64,000 nucleotides of DNA, taken from contig NZ_CAKZKO010000098.1 of assembly GCF_937123705.1 (NCBI RefSeq), positions 1 through 64,000 of the forward strand. The letters are read 5' to 3'. This DNA is from an uncultured Paraglaciecola sp. Its GTDB lineage: Bacteria > Pseudomonadota > Gammaproteobacteria > Enterobacterales > Alteromonadaceae. A program made the position numbers and the translations under genes. A model generated the notes under the pieces. The model made no database searches, had not been told where the DNA came from, and saw nothing but the letters and a program-made list of their open reading frames with translations. This document shows positions 34,842-43,850 of this stretch, one piece after another (positions within the stretch are counted from its first letter, which is position 1; each line of letters begins with the position of its first letter).

Positions 34842-35065
34842 CCCCTTTTGGGTAGACCTAAAAATATCACATAACTTGTCTCCATCAAGACATCCCCCAG
34901 CCTTCCGCGCCAAAAGCTAAAGCAGGCTTGTGCAGACTGGGTGGTTCCCCCTGTCTGGATTACGCCAAAACATGAGATTTTACACTCGCCTCCATTGTCA
35001 TTCCTGCTCGCTCATTTTCTGGGGTTTCTCAACCCCAAAAGGGGTGTGTTTTTAAGATATAGGAG
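34842..35065 (+). promoter_or_regulatory. Conserved structured leader of ardA (copy 2)
   Basis: The gap 34403-35072 has no gene. From about 34840 it matches the copy-1 leader closely. The same long-range complement (CCCCTTTTGGG at 34842-34852 with CCCAAAAGGGG at 35034-35044), the same TGTCT/AGACA hairpin and the same GGGGTT/AACCCC hairpin (35021-35036, loop TCTC) are kept although loops and spacers differ. Conservation of pairing in non-coding DNA argues for a functional leader. The 34440-34840 part holds a few stems (for example CTTGCCT/AGGCAAG) and otherwise nothing I can name. Confidence 0.6.
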
Positions 35066-35072
35066 AAAAGAC

Positions 35073-35591
35073 ATGAGCGAAGAATTAAGAGTATATGTTG
35101 CGGATTTGGCGGCTTACAACAATGGTTGTCTGCATGGGGTCTGGATCGATGCCACGTTAGAGCTGGACGAAATGCAAGATCAAGTAAACGAGATGTTAAA
35201 AGCTACCCCACTGGACGAGGAGGCAGAAGAATATGCAATCCATGATTATGAAGGTTTTGGAGCGTATAAGGTCAGCGAATATGAAGGGCTGGAATCCGTG
35301 CATGACGTGGCTTGTTTCTTGGAAGAGCATGGAGAAGTTGCAGGCGATGTATTAGCCTATTTTGGCGACAATTTAGAAGATGCCCAAAAAGCCTTAGAAG
35401 AAAACTATAACGGCTGTTACAACTCCCTTGCAGACTATGCCGAGGAGCTAACCACCGAGACCAGCGAAGTGCCTGAGCATTTAGCCTTCTATATCGATTA
35501 CGAAAAGATGGGGCGTGATATGGAACTAAGCGGAGATGTTTTCACCGTTGAGACTGGATACCAAGAAGTACACGTATTTTGGAGTCACTAA
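35073..35591 (+). CDS. ardA: Antirestriction protein ArdA (copy 2)
   Basis: 172-aa acidic ArdA. LRVYVADLAAYNNG opens the protein and the C-terminus ends with GYQEVHVFWSH. Start at ATG 35073 follows TAGGAG and aligns with copy 1; the open frame extends upstream through the leader but that part is not protein-like. ArdA blocks type I enzymes, and this element itself carries a complete type I system, so the protein may shield incoming element DNA or moderate its own restriction enzyme. Confidence 0.95.
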   Translation: MSEELRVYVADLAAYNNGCLHGVWIDATLELDEMQDQVNEMLKATPLDEEAEEYAIHDYEGFGAYKVSEYEGLESVHDVACFLEEHGEVAGDVLAYFGDNLEDAQKALEENYNGCYNSLADYAEELTTETSEVPEHLAFYIDYEKMGRDMELSGDVFTVETGYQEVHVFWSH

Positions 35592-35594
35592 ATA

Positions 35595-35626
35595 GATGAA
35601 GCCCTTGCTAAGGTGGGGGCTTCATC
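35595..35626 (+). terminator. Stem-loop after ardA copy 2
   Basis: GATGAAGCCC and GGGCTTCATC form a perfect 10-bp stem around a 12-nt loop, 3 bp after the ardA stop. A weaker stem sits in the same place in copy 1 (7706-7746). No T-tract follows, so it may stop or process the transcript with help from the next structure. Confidence 0.5.
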
Positions 35627-35632
35627 AGCCGC

Positions 35633-35720
35633 GCTTTTGAGGCTCAACGGCCTGTTGGCCTTAGTCCGCTCATGCTTCGCTTGTATTGTCTCCTGCTGAG
35701 CCAAACTGAGCCTCAAAAGC
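35633..35720 (+). other. Long-stem hairpin downstream of ardA (copy 2)
   Basis: A perfect 14-bp stem pairs 35633-35646 with 35707-35720. The interior holds GGCC/GGCC (35649-35660) and the segment GCTTCGCTTGT shared with copy 1. Two stem positions differ from copy 1 on both strands so that pairing is kept. See the copy at 7759-7845. Confidence 0.6.
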
Positions 35721-35804
35721 TGCTCTTGCGCCTAGGCAGTCACAAGGGCAAAGGCAGTGTTGACGATGATATCGTCTGAGTTTGTTTAAAAATAATAATA
35801 TTTG

Positions 35805-35860
35805 GGTATTTAAAATACCTAAATAATAGGTAAATTAAACCTTTTTATTGATATGGTTTA
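35805..35860. promoter_or_regulatory. Palindromic operators upstream of abiEi (copy 2)
   Basis: GGTATTT/AAATACC around one base (35805-35819) corresponds to the copy-1 palindrome. TACCT/AGGTA (35816-35832) and TAAACC/GGTTTA (35836-35841, 35855-35860) follow. All lie within 80 bp of the abiEi start and fit autoregulation by AbiEi. Confidence 0.6.
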
Positions 35861-35882
35861 AAAAAACAGATATATTGGAAGT

Positions 35883-36668
35883 ATGAATACCGAGAGAGAG
35901 TCAAAATTAAACACTCTGCTTGGCACTCAGCCTTCAGGCATAGTGCTCTCTTCGTCATGGTTGACTGATCAGGGCTATAGCCTCGATTTACAAAAGCAGT
36001 ACAAGAAAAGCCAGTGGTTTGATTCTATCGGCACAGGTGCCTTGATACGCCATGGTGATCAGGTGGATTATCTGGGCGGCATCTATGCGTTGCAGTCCCA
36101 ACTAGGCCTCTTTACGCATCCAGCGGCTAAAACGGCGCTGTCCTTGCAGGGGAAAGCCCATTATTTGGAGCTTTCTACCAAGAAGGTGCAGCTTTTTGGC
36201 GGTAAAGATGAAAGCTTGCCGCTTTGGTTTAAAAAGCGGGATTGGGGTTTAAGTGTAGAGAGCAAGATGACGAGCTTTTTGCCACCTAATCTAGGCTTGG
36301 TAGAGATCGACCATAAGAGTTTTAAGGTAAAAGTATCCAGCCCCGCACGCGCGGTGATGGAATGCTTATATTTAGCGCCAAAGTCTCAGCCGCTTATGGA
36401 AGTGTTTGAGCTTATGGAAGGCTTGAATAATTTGCGGCCAGCGACAGTGCAAAAATTATTGGAAGAGTGCAGTTCTGTGAAGGTGAAGCGCCTGTTTTTG
36501 TATTTGGCAGATAAAGCAGGTCATGAATGGCTCAGTTATATCGATCTGGATAACGTCGATTTGGGTTCAGGCAAGCGCGCCATCGTGAGTGATGGCGTTT
36601 ATGTTGCGAAATACCAGATAACTGTTCCCAAGGCTCTCGATTCAATCAATGGAGAGGCAGCGGCATGA
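35883..36668 (+). CDS. abiEi: AbiEi-type antitoxin/transcriptional regulator (copy 2)
   Basis: 261-aa antitoxin of the AbiE pair. The N-terminal winged-helix part includes IVLSSSWLTDQGYS...YKKSQWFDSIGTGAL, and the family motif SSPARAVMECLYL lies near residue 155. The C-terminal region (SVKVKRLFLYLADKAGHEWL, DLGSGKRAI) matches copy 1. Start at ATG 35883 after TTGGAAG. Overlaps abiEii by 4 bp (ATGA), giving tight coupling of antitoxin and toxin. Confidence 0.92.
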   Translation: MNTERESKLNTLLGTQPSGIVLSSSWLTDQGYSLDLQKQYKKSQWFDSIGTGALIRHGDQVDYLGGIYALQSQLGLFTHPAAKTALSLQGKAHYLELSTKKVQLFGGKDESLPLWFKKRDWGLSVESKMTSFLPPNLGLVEIDHKSFKVKVSSPARAVMECLYLAPKSQPLMEVFELMEGLNNLRPATVQKLLEECSSVKVKRLFLYLADKAGHEWLSYIDLDNVDLGSGKRAIVSDGVYVAKYQITVPKALDSINGEAAA

Positions 36669-37564
36669 ATAACGCCTATACAAAACAGGTGAATCTGCTC
36701 TTGGATGTGTTGCCAGAGGTCGCTAAAGAGGCCTGTTTTGCCATGCATGGTGGCACGGCAATCAACCTTTTTGTGCGTGATATGCCAAGGCTATCGGTTG
36801 ATATCGACTTAACCTACGTTGAAATAGCCGAGCGTAATGAAACGCTGGATGGCATTAACGCAGCCCTTATTCGCATTAAAGAACGTATCGAGGGCTTGCG
36901 CCCATCGATACGCATTCAGCATAAGGAGAATGTCTGTAAGCTCCAGCTTGATGAGCGCGGTGTGATGATCAAGATTGAAGTGAATATGGTGGGGCGTGGC
37001 TTGATAGGTGGGGCTACCAAAGCGTCACTATGTGAAACTGCTCAACAACAGTTTGACGTATTTTGTGCGATGCCGCTTGTGCCATTAGCACAGCTATACG
37101 GCGGCAAAATTTGTGCTGCCATAGACAGGCAGCACCCAAGAGATTTATTTGATGTAAAACTTCTGTTAGATAACGAAGGCTTTACGGATGAGATTAAACG
37201 CGGGTTTTTATTTGGGCTGGTGAGTAGTAATCGCCCGACCCATGAAATGTTAAATCCGCATTTGCTCGATCAGCGCATGGCATTTGAGAATCAGTTTGAA
37301 GGCATGAGCGCAATAGAATTTAGTTACGATGAGTATGAAGCCACAAGGCTTCAATTAATCGAAACGATACAAGTCGGTTTGAATGAAAGCGATAAAGTGT
37401 TTCTAAAAAGCTTTAATAGCTTAGAGCCAGATTGGTCGATTTATGATTTTCAGGATTTTCCATCGGTGAAATGGAAACTCCTGAACTTAGAGAAGTTTAA
37501 AACAGAAAACCCAGAAACCTATCAGCAGCAATTAAGCGAGCTGGACAAGGTTTTGGCGCAATAA
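36665..37564 (+). CDS. abiEii: AbiEii-type nucleotidyltransferase toxin (copy 2)
   Basis: 299 aa. The nucleotidyltransferase signature is visible: HGGTAINLFVRDMPRLSVDIDLTYV (about residues 28-52), and the family block GGKICAAIDRQHPRDLFDVKLLL (about 152-174). Related to the copy at 8909 over its whole length but clearly diverged, so both pairs may work independently. The last cargo gene before the attachment site. Confidence 0.93.
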   Translation: MNNAYTKQVNLLLDVLPEVAKEACFAMHGGTAINLFVRDMPRLSVDIDLTYVEIAERNETLDGINAALIRIKERIEGLRPSIRIQHKENVCKLQLDERGVMIKIEVNMVGRGLIGGATKASLCETAQQQFDVFCAMPLVPLAQLYGGKICAAIDRQHPRDLFDVKLLLDNEGFTDEIKRGFLFGLVSSNRPTHEMLNPHLLDQRMAFENQFEGMSAIEFSYDEYEATRLQLIETIQVGLNESDKVFLKSFNSLEPDWSIYDFQDFPSVKWKLLNLEKFKTENPETYQQQLSELDKVLAQ

Positions 37565-37633
37565 TGTATAGCGTGGCGCTTATTCTGTAGAATAGTGCGC
37601 TTTTCAGTCCCCCAAGGGGGTAACTTTATAAAC

Positions 37634-37735
37634 AAGTACAAATTTAAGTACAAATTAGGATTTTGAAGGTATGGGTGATAGCAATTTTATCAATGAAATC
37701 AACAAGAGACGCACTTTTGCTATCATCTCGCATCC
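37634..37735 (+). other. attR of element 2: arm repeats, prfC leader and core
   Basis: GTACAAAT repeats at 37636 and 37648 lie 84 bp before the core GCTATCATCTC (37719-37729). Between them are the element-supplied prfC ribosome site (GAAGG) and start codon. Upstream, CCCCC/GGGGG (37607-37618) forms a short hairpin after abiEii. The arrangement mirrors 9956-10055 exactly and replaces the native prfC promoter and first codons with element sequence. Confidence 0.8.
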
Positions 37736-39257
37736 GGATGCGGGTAAAACCACTATTACCGAAAAAGTATTGTTGTTTGGTAATGCTTTACAAAAAGCCG
37801 GTACGGTAAAAGGTAAAAAGTCCGGTCAGCATGCCAAATCAGATTGGATGGAGATGGAAAAAGAGCGGGGGATATCCGTTACCACTTCTGTGATGCAATT
37901 TCCGTATCGTGAATGCACAGTAAACTTGTTAGATACACCAGGCCATGAAGATTTTTCAGAAGATACCTATCGTACGTTAACGGCTGTTGATTCATGTTTG
38001 ATGGTAATAGACGCGGCTAAAGGTGTAGAAGCCCGTACCATTAAGTTGATGGATGTCACCCGTTTACGAGATACGCCTATTATTACTTTTATGAACAAGC
38101 TTGATAGGGATACCCGCGATCCCATCGACTTGTTAGATGAAGTAGAAACCGTACTCAATATTAAATGTGCTCCTATTACTTGGCCTATTGGCATGGGCAA
38201 GGAATTCAAAGGGATATACCATCTACTTCGCGATGAAACCGTTTTGTACCAAACGGGAATGGGTCACACCATTCAAGAGTTGCGTGTAATAAAAGGATTA
38301 GATAATCCAGAATTGGACACAGCCATTGGCAGTTATGCCGATGAACTTAGAGACATGCTTGAGTTAGTGAAAGGGGCATCTCACGAATTTAATCACGAAG
38401 AATTTTTAGCTGGCGAGCTCACCCCAGTGTTTTTTGGTACGGCTATGGGTAACTTTGGTGTTGACCATATGCTTGATGGCTTAGTTGAATGGGCGCCTTT
38501 GCCCCAAGGCCGTGAAACCAGTGAACGTAAAGTCGAATCTGGCGAGTCTAAATTCAGCGGTTTTGTATTTAAAATACAGGCCAATATGGATCCTAAACAC
38601 CGCGACCGTATTGCGTTTTGCCGCATAGTGTCGGGCAAATACGAAAAAGGCATGAAGATGCATCAAACCCGTATAGGCAAAGATGTGCGGGTGTCCGACG
38701 CCTTAACCTTTTTAGCGGGGGATCGCGAACTCCTGCAAGAAGCTTACGCCGGTGACATCATTGGCTTGCACAACCACGGGTCGATTCAAATTGGTGATAC
38801 CTTTACCTCAGGGGAAAAATTTCGTTTTGCCGGTATTCCTAACTTTGCCCCAGAATTATTTAAGCGAATACGCCTAAAAGATCCACTGAAACAAAAACAA
38901 TTACAAAAAGGCCTGATTCAATTAGCTGAAGAGGGCGCAGTGCAAGTATTTAGACCATTGCAAAACAATGATTTGATAGTGGGGGCTGTGGGTGTACTGC
39001 AATTTGATGTTGTGGTAGCCAGATTAAAAGGTGAATACAACGTTGATGCCATGTACGAGCATATCAACGTGTATACCGCCCAGTGGGTAACGTCAAACGA
39101 TCCTCGAAAACTTGACGAGTTTAGACGTAAAGCAGAAGCCAATTTATCCCTAGATGGCAGTGATAACTTAGCTTATATCGCGCCAACTCGGGTTAACTTG
39201 AGTCTGGCTCAAGAGCGTTACCCAGATATTGAATTTCACACTACTCGTGAGCACTAA
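37671..39257 (+). CDS. prfC: Peptide chain release factor 3 (chimeric 5' end)
   Basis: 528-aa GTPase that recycles RF1/RF2 from terminating ribosomes; length equals the family norm. G1 SHPDAGKTT (residues 20-28), G3 [14 protein letters not shown] and G4 NKLDRD are intact. The first 16-20 codons and promoter come from element 2 ([11 protein letters not shown]), the rest from the chromosome, the join being at the core 37719-37729. The host gene is thus kept working but under element control, as known for prfC-integrating elements. Confidence 0.97.
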   Translation: MGDSNFINEINKRRTFAIISHPDAGKTTITEKVLLFGNALQKAGTVKGKKSGQHAKSDWMEMEKERGISVTTSVMQFPYRECTVNLLDTPGHEDFSEDTYRTLTAVDSCLMVIDAAKGVEARTIKLMDVTRLRDTPIITFMNKLDRDTRDPIDLLDEVETVLNIKCAPITWPIGMGKEFKGIYHLLRDETVLYQTGMGHTIQELRVIKGLDNPELDTAIGSYADELRDMLELVKGASHEFNHEEFLAGELTPVFFGTAMGNFGVDHMLDGLVEWAPLPQGRETSERKVESGESKFSGFVFKIQANMDPKHRDRIAFCRIVSGKYEKGMKMHQTRIGKDVRVSDALTFLAGDRELLQEAYAGDIIGLHNHGSIQIGDTFTSGEKFRFAGIPNFAPELFKRIRLKDPLKQKQLQKGLIQLAEEGAVQVFRPLQNNDLIVGAVGVLQFDVVVARLKGEYNVDAMYEHINVYTAQWVTSNDPRKLDEFRRKAEANLSLDGSDNLAYIAPTRVNLSLAQERYPDIEFHTTREH

Positions 39258-39303
39258 CACGGTATTTACCACAGCCTGTAGCATTTAAGACACAAGAGCA
39301 AAC

Positions 39304-41034
39304 ATGAACCTACACACATATTTATTAGCAAAATTTAAAGCCGCACTTACCGCTATAGGTGCACCAGAAGATTCACCGGCGCCACTTAGTCGTAGCACCC
39401 GCGAAGGTTTTGGGCATTACCAGTTTAATGGGGCGATGGCATTATCAAAAGTATTAAAACAAAACCCACGAGATATAGCGCAAAAAATTGTCGATGCCGT
39501 TGACTTGGATGCAGAAGTAGAAAAGCTCGAAATTGCCGGACCAGGTTTTATTAATATTCATTTAAAACCCGAGTGGCTAGCGCAGCAACTAGAATCTGCT
39601 AATGCAGATAGCCGCCTTGGTATTAATCCCGAGCAACAACAAACAGCGGTCATTGACTACTCAGCGCCCAATCTCGCTAAAGAGATGCATGTAGGTCATT
39701 TGCGTAGCACTATTATTGGTGATTCAGTGGCGAAAACCTTAGAATTTTTAGGCCATAAAGTGATCCGCCAAAACCACATGGGTGATTGGGGTACACAATT
39801 TGGCATGTTGTTGGCGCATTTAAATGACAAACTTGCTGCGAATGAAGTAGCAGAAACCGCCTTATCCGATTTAGAAGACTTTTACCGAGCCGCTAAAGTA
39901 CGTTTTGATAATGAAGAAGGTTTTGCCGATCGTGCCCGTGATTATGTGGTGAAATTACAAGGCGGCGATGCACAATGTTTACAGCTTTGGCAAAACTTTA
40001 TAGATGTGTCCATCGCCCATAGTGAAGATGTGTACCAAAAACTCAATGTCAGCCTTAAACGCAGCGATGTGATGGGAGAAAGTGCTTACAACAAAGATTT
40101 AGCGACTACTGTCTCCGAGCTACAAGCGTCAGGAATAGTAGTCGAAAGCCAAGGTGCACAAGTGGCCTTTTTGCCAGAAATGGCCGACAAAAACGGCAAT
40201 CCAGCGGCTTACATAGTGCAAAAATCTGGAGGTGGGTATTTGTATTCCACTACTGATCAGGCCGCTATTCGTTATCGTAATGGTGTATTAAATGCCGACC
40301 GCACCTTGATTTTTACCGATGTTCGCCAAGCATTGCATTTTAAGCAAACCGAAATTGTGGCCCGAAATGCAGGTTTTATTTCTGAACAACAAACCTACGA
40401 ACATTGCCCCTTTGGCATGATGTTAGGCAGCGATGGCAAACCTTTTAAAACGCGCAGCGGTGGCACAGTGAAATTGGCTGAGTTATTAGATGAAGCCATT
40501 GAAAGGGCTGAAGCACTAATTAATCAACGTGAATCTGATTTGTCTGAACAAGAGCGTAAAATTATCGCTAATAAAGTAGGTATTGGCGCGGTTAAATATG
40601 CCGATCTTAGTAAAAACCGCACCACAGATTATATTTTCAACTGGGACACTATGCTCAGTTTTGAAGGCAATACCGCACCTTATTTGCAATATGCTTTCGC
40701 TCGTATTCAAAGTATTTTCAGAAAGGCTGGTGCGGTTAATTCACACGCCAACATTCAACTTCAAGAAGTGCAAGAACAACTATTAGCCGTCAAGTTAATG
40801 CAATATGTCGAAGCCATTAAACAAGTGTCAACGGAAGCGACCCCTCACGTGCTTTGTACTTATATTTATGAGCTGGCGAGTTTGTTTATGAGTTTCTACG
40901 AAGCTTGCCCTATTTTAAAAGAGGGAATAGATGAACAGACTAAAAATAGCCGTTTAATGTTAGCGCAGTTGACCTCCAAAACCTTGCAATCAGGGTTAGA
41001 TCTGTTGGGCATTGAGACGATGGATAAGATGTAG
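39304..41034 (+). CDS. argS: Arginyl-tRNA synthetase
   Basis: 576-aa class I synthetase that charges tRNA-Arg. The HIGH-type motif is HVGH in SAPNLAKEMHVGHLRST (about residue 128). The N-terminal Arg-tRNA-synthetase-specific domain (Add-1) and C-terminal DALR anticodon-binding domain (ending QSGLDLLGIETMDKM) are complete. First intact chromosomal neighbour of prfC, 46 bp downstream. Confidence 0.97.
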   Translation: MNLHTYLLAKFKAALTAIGAPEDSPAPLSRSTREGFGHYQFNGAMALSKVLKQNPRDIAQKIVDAVDLDAEVEKLEIAGPGFINIHLKPEWLAQQLESANADSRLGINPEQQQTAVIDYSAPNLAKEMHVGHLRSTIIGDSVAKTLEFLGHKVIRQNHMGDWGTQFGMLLAHLNDKLAANEVAETALSDLEDFYRAAKVRFDNEEGFADRARDYVVKLQGGDAQCLQLWQNFIDVSIAHSEDVYQKLNVSLKRSDVMGESAYNKDLATTVSELQASGIVVESQGAQVAFLPEMADKNGNPAAYIVQKSGGGYLYSTTDQAAIRYRNGVLNADRTLIFTDVRQALHFKQTEIVARNAGFISEQQTYEHCPFGMMLGSDGKPFKTRSGGTVKLAELLDEAIERAEALINQRESDLSEQERKIIANKVGIGAVKYADLSKNRTTDYIFNWDTMLSFEGNTAPYLQYAFARIQSIFRKAGAVNSHANIQLQEVQEQLLAVKLMQYVEAIKQVSTEATPHVLCTYIYELASLFMSFYEACPILKEGIDEQTKNSRLMLAQLTSKTLQSGLDLLGIETMDKM

Positions 41035-41098
41035 ACGTTAAGCTACGAGCTTCGATATTTAAGACAAAATAAAACAAAAAGTAAGTGGAATATAAAAG

Positions 41099-41671
41099 AT
41101 GATAAAGATTTTGGCCTTTGCTGGCAGTGGTAGAAAAGATTCGGTGAATAAAAAAGTGGTGGCGGTTGCCGCTAAAGGGGCACAAGAGGCAGGGGCAGAA
41201 GTCACTATCATCAATCTCGAAGACTTTGACATGCCACTTTTTAATGAAGACTTAGAAGCACAGCAAGGCATGCCGGCTGATGCACAAAAGTTTAAAGAAT
41301 TATTGATTAGTCATGACGGCTTTCTTATTTCATCACCTGAATATAACAGCTCCTACAGTGCCTTATTTAAAAACGCCATCGATTGGGCGTCTAGGCAAAC
41401 CGGTGACGAAAAACCTATGGTTGCCTATCGCGGTAAAGTAGCTGCCATTATGGCCGCCTCGCCCGGTGCCTTGGGTGGTATGCGAGTATTGGTGAATCTG
41501 CGTATGCTTTTAGAAAATATCGGCACTATGGTGTTGCCTACTCAAAAAGCCGTAGGTGGCGCATTCAAATTATTTGATGAGCAAGGCAATATCAATAATG
41601 AAAAAACCGAAAAAGCTTTGAAAAACCTTGGTCAGCAATTAGTCGCTACAGTTACCAAGTTAAAGAATTAA
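41099..41671 (+). CDS. NADPH-dependent FMN reductase-type flavoprotein
   Basis: 190 aa with a flavodoxin-like fold: ILAFAGSGRKDSVNKK at the N-terminus is the FMN phosphate-binding loop, and SSPEYNSSYSALFKNAIDWAS (about residues 80-100) is the family signature. Members reduce FMN, quinones or chromate; the substrate here is unknown. Confidence 0.9.
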   Translation: MIKILAFAGSGRKDSVNKKVVAVAAKGAQEAGAEVTIINLEDFDMPLFNEDLEAQQGMPADAQKFKELLISHDGFLISSPEYNSSYSALFKNAIDWASRQTGDEKPMVAYRGKVAAIMAASPGALGGMRVLVNLRMLLENIGTMVLPTQKAVGGAFKLFDEQGNINNEKTEKALKNLGQQLVATVTKLKN

Positions 41672-41695
41672 TTTTCCGTTTGCAGGGCAGGTATT

Positions 41696-42595
41696 ATGAA
41701 ATTTCAAATTATAGTGAGTTGTTTATTATGGATCATCCCTGCAATGGTTCAGGCCAACCCATGTAAAGCTAATTTCACAACCCTTGCCTTAAAAACATTA
41801 AAAAAAGATAACTTTGTTATCGAGTCACCTGAGCAAAGAAATCAAACCGCGTTAAGGTTACTGACTTGCCTTGGTGATCCTGATCCCAAAGTACGAGACG
41901 GTCTCGTATATGAAGCAATAAGTCACTGGTTAAGAAATGCCTCGCTTAGCGACTCAACCGTTAAGTCAATGTTTGAATTGTTAATCGATAAGTTGCAACA
42001 GCCAAGTGTTGACCCGCTTAAATTTACCCAGCCATTTGCGGCACTGGTGTTGTCTGAGGTGCTCCGAGTCGACCGTATTACGCCTTACTTATTAGATACT
42101 GAACGTCAAAAAGCCATAGAAGTATCAACCTCCTATATGAGTCATATCAAGGATTATCGTGGATTTGATGATAAGCAAGGGTGGCGTCATGGTGTGGCAC
42201 ATACCGCCGATATTTTTTTACAATTGTCGTTAAATAGTAAAATAACCAAAGCTCAACTTAATCAATTATTGGAAGGGATTAAATCACAAGTCTCACCGCA
42301 AAATTCACACTTTTATATTTATGGCGAGCCTAAACGCTTGGCTATGCCGTTTATGTATATTGCGCTGCGGGGCGAACATTCCCTCAAGGAACTTTCTAGC
42401 TTTTTAGAAACTGTTATTGACCCTATGCCCTATGAAAATTGGCAGAGTGTGTATCAATCCAACCAGGGTTTGGCTAAATTGCATAATACCCGTCACTTTA
42501 TTTACAGCATTTTGGCCTTGTCAGAGCAAAGTGAAAACCCAACAATAAAAGCCCTGAAACCCAAGTTGGTAGAACTTATTCAAACCTTAGGTTAA
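41696..42595 (+). CDS. DUF2785 family exported protein
   Basis: 299 aa with a signal peptide (MKFQIIVSCLLWIIPAMVQA) and a helical-repeat body. DKQGWRHGVAHTADIFLQL is the DUF2785 hallmark. Likely periplasmic; function unknown. It follows the flavoprotein by 24 bp and may share its transcript. Confidence 0.85.
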   Translation: MKFQIIVSCLLWIIPAMVQANPCKANFTTLALKTLKKDNFVIESPEQRNQTALRLLTCLGDPDPKVRDGLVYEAISHWLRNASLSDSTVKSMFELLIDKLQQPSVDPLKFTQPFAALVLSEVLRVDRITPYLLDTERQKAIEVSTSYMSHIKDYRGFDDKQGWRHGVAHTADIFLQLSLNSKITKAQLNQLLEGIKSQVSPQNSHFYIYGEPKRLAMPFMYIALRGEHSLKELSSFLETVIDPMPYENWQSVYQSNQGLAKLHNTRHFIYSILALSEQSENPTIKALKPKLVELIQTLG

Positions 42596-42717
42596 GCCGT
42601 GACTTGTATAACCTAATCGAATGATTTATCGGATTGTTATACACTGTGAGCTGTTATTTCGCACTAAAACCCGCTAAAATCCCCGTCCTTTTTGTTTCAA
42701 GTGCAGCCCAATTATTT

Positions 42718-43816
42718 ATGTTTGAAATCAACCCAGTACACAATGCTTTAGCAGATATAAGACTACGTGCTGAGTCGCTTCGGGGGTATCTTTGACTACG
42801 ATCACAAGAAAGAACGCCTAGAAGAAGTTAATCGCGAATTAGAAAGCCCTGATGTGTGGAATAAACCAGAGCATGCCCAAGCCTTAGGTAAAGAAAAAGT
42901 GGCCCTTGAGCTGGTTGTTGAAACAATCGACATTTTAGAACTGGGTACCGAAGACGTTGAGGGGTTAGTCGAGTTGGCCGTTGAAGCCGAAGATCAAGAT
43001 ACCTTTGATGAAGCCGAGTCTGAATTGGCCGAATTAATCAAAAAACTCGAGTTACTCGAATTCAGACGTATGTTCTCTGGTCCTAATGACGCCAATCACG
43101 GTTATATTGATATCCAATCTGGGTCGGGCGGCACCGAAGCGCAAGATTGGGCCAATATGTTGCTGCGTATGTATTTACGCTGGGGTGAAGCCCACGGTTT
43201 TAAAACTGAATTAATTGAAGTATCAGACGGTGACGTAGCTGGTATCAAAAGTGCCACCATCAAATTTAGCGGCGAGTACGCCTTTGGCTGGATCCGCACC
43301 GAAACAGGCGTACACAGGTTAGTCAGAAAATCGCCATTTGACTCTGGCAGCCGCAGACATACCTCTTTTGCTTCTGCTTTTGCCTACCCTGAAGTAGACG
43401 ATGATATTGAGATTGAAATCGATCCCTCAGACCTACGTATCGATACTTATCGCGCATCGGGCGCCGGTGGACAGCACGTTAACCGCACCGATTCTGCGGT
43501 ACGTATTACCCACGAACCCACTAATATAGTGGTGCAGTGTCAAAACGATCGTTCTCAGCATAAAAATAAAGCCCAAGCTATGAAACAATTAAAGGCCAAG
43601 CTTTATGAGCATGAAATGCTCAAGCAGAATGAAGAAAAGCAAACCATGGAAGACGGCAAATCCGATATTGGTTGGGGCAGTCAAATACGCTCTTATGTAC
43701 TAGATGACTCACGGATTAAGGATTTACGCACTGGGGTAGAAACCCGCAATACCCAAGCCGTGTTAGACGGCGATTTAGACAAATTTATTCAAGCCAGTTT
43801 AAAATCTGGGTTGTAA
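42718..43816 (+). CDS. prfB: Peptide chain release factor 2, with programmed +1 frameshift
   Basis: RF2 recognises UGA and UAA stops. A short first frame from ATG 42718 ([17 protein letters not shown]...) runs to an in-frame TGA at 42793-42795 in the context CTT TGA C; a +1 shift continues into the main frame ([13 protein letters not shown]). The slippery site is preceded by CGGGGGTAT instead of the common AGGGGGTAT. The peptide-release GGQ motif ([12 protein letters not shown]) and anticodon-like SPF (KSPFDSG) are present. The classical autoregulation by RF2 shortage applies. Confidence 0.96.
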
Positions 43817-43850
43817 ACAAGATTACATAATTGAGATATCAGGAAAGTCG

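Larger units (their letters stand above)
10039..37735. mobile_element. Element 2: 27.7-kb integrative and probably mobilizable element in prfC
   Basis: Bounded by duplicated prfC cores at 10039 and 37719, with matching arm-site pairs near both ends (10188-10210 and 37634-37656, 22 of 23 positions identical). Contents in order: prfC-type integrase, coupling-protein operon, unknown cargo pair, second integrase with its own attP, candidate oriT, mobC/mobA, nuclease, type I restriction-modification with Kiwa, PD-(D/E)XK nuclease, DUF1643 gene, 59-aa gene, ardA, AbiE, prfC start. No VirB4, pilus or other mating-pair genes are seen, so transfer probably borrows machinery from a helper ICE or plasmid. 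Confidence 0.85.

Noticed and set aside
34941..35072. N-terminal extension of ArdA copy 2
   Set aside because: The extension is conserved as DNA with non-coding structure rather than as protein, and the ribosome site points to ATG 35073.
10039..37735. Self-transmissible ICE or SXT/R391 member
   Set aside because: Only integrases, relaxase, MobC and a coupling ATPase are found. No VirB4, pilin, TraI or other SXT transfer genes are visible.
37671..39257. prfC inactivated by insertion
   Set aside because: The frame is intact at 528 codons with all GTPase motifs; the element only replaces the promoter and first codons.
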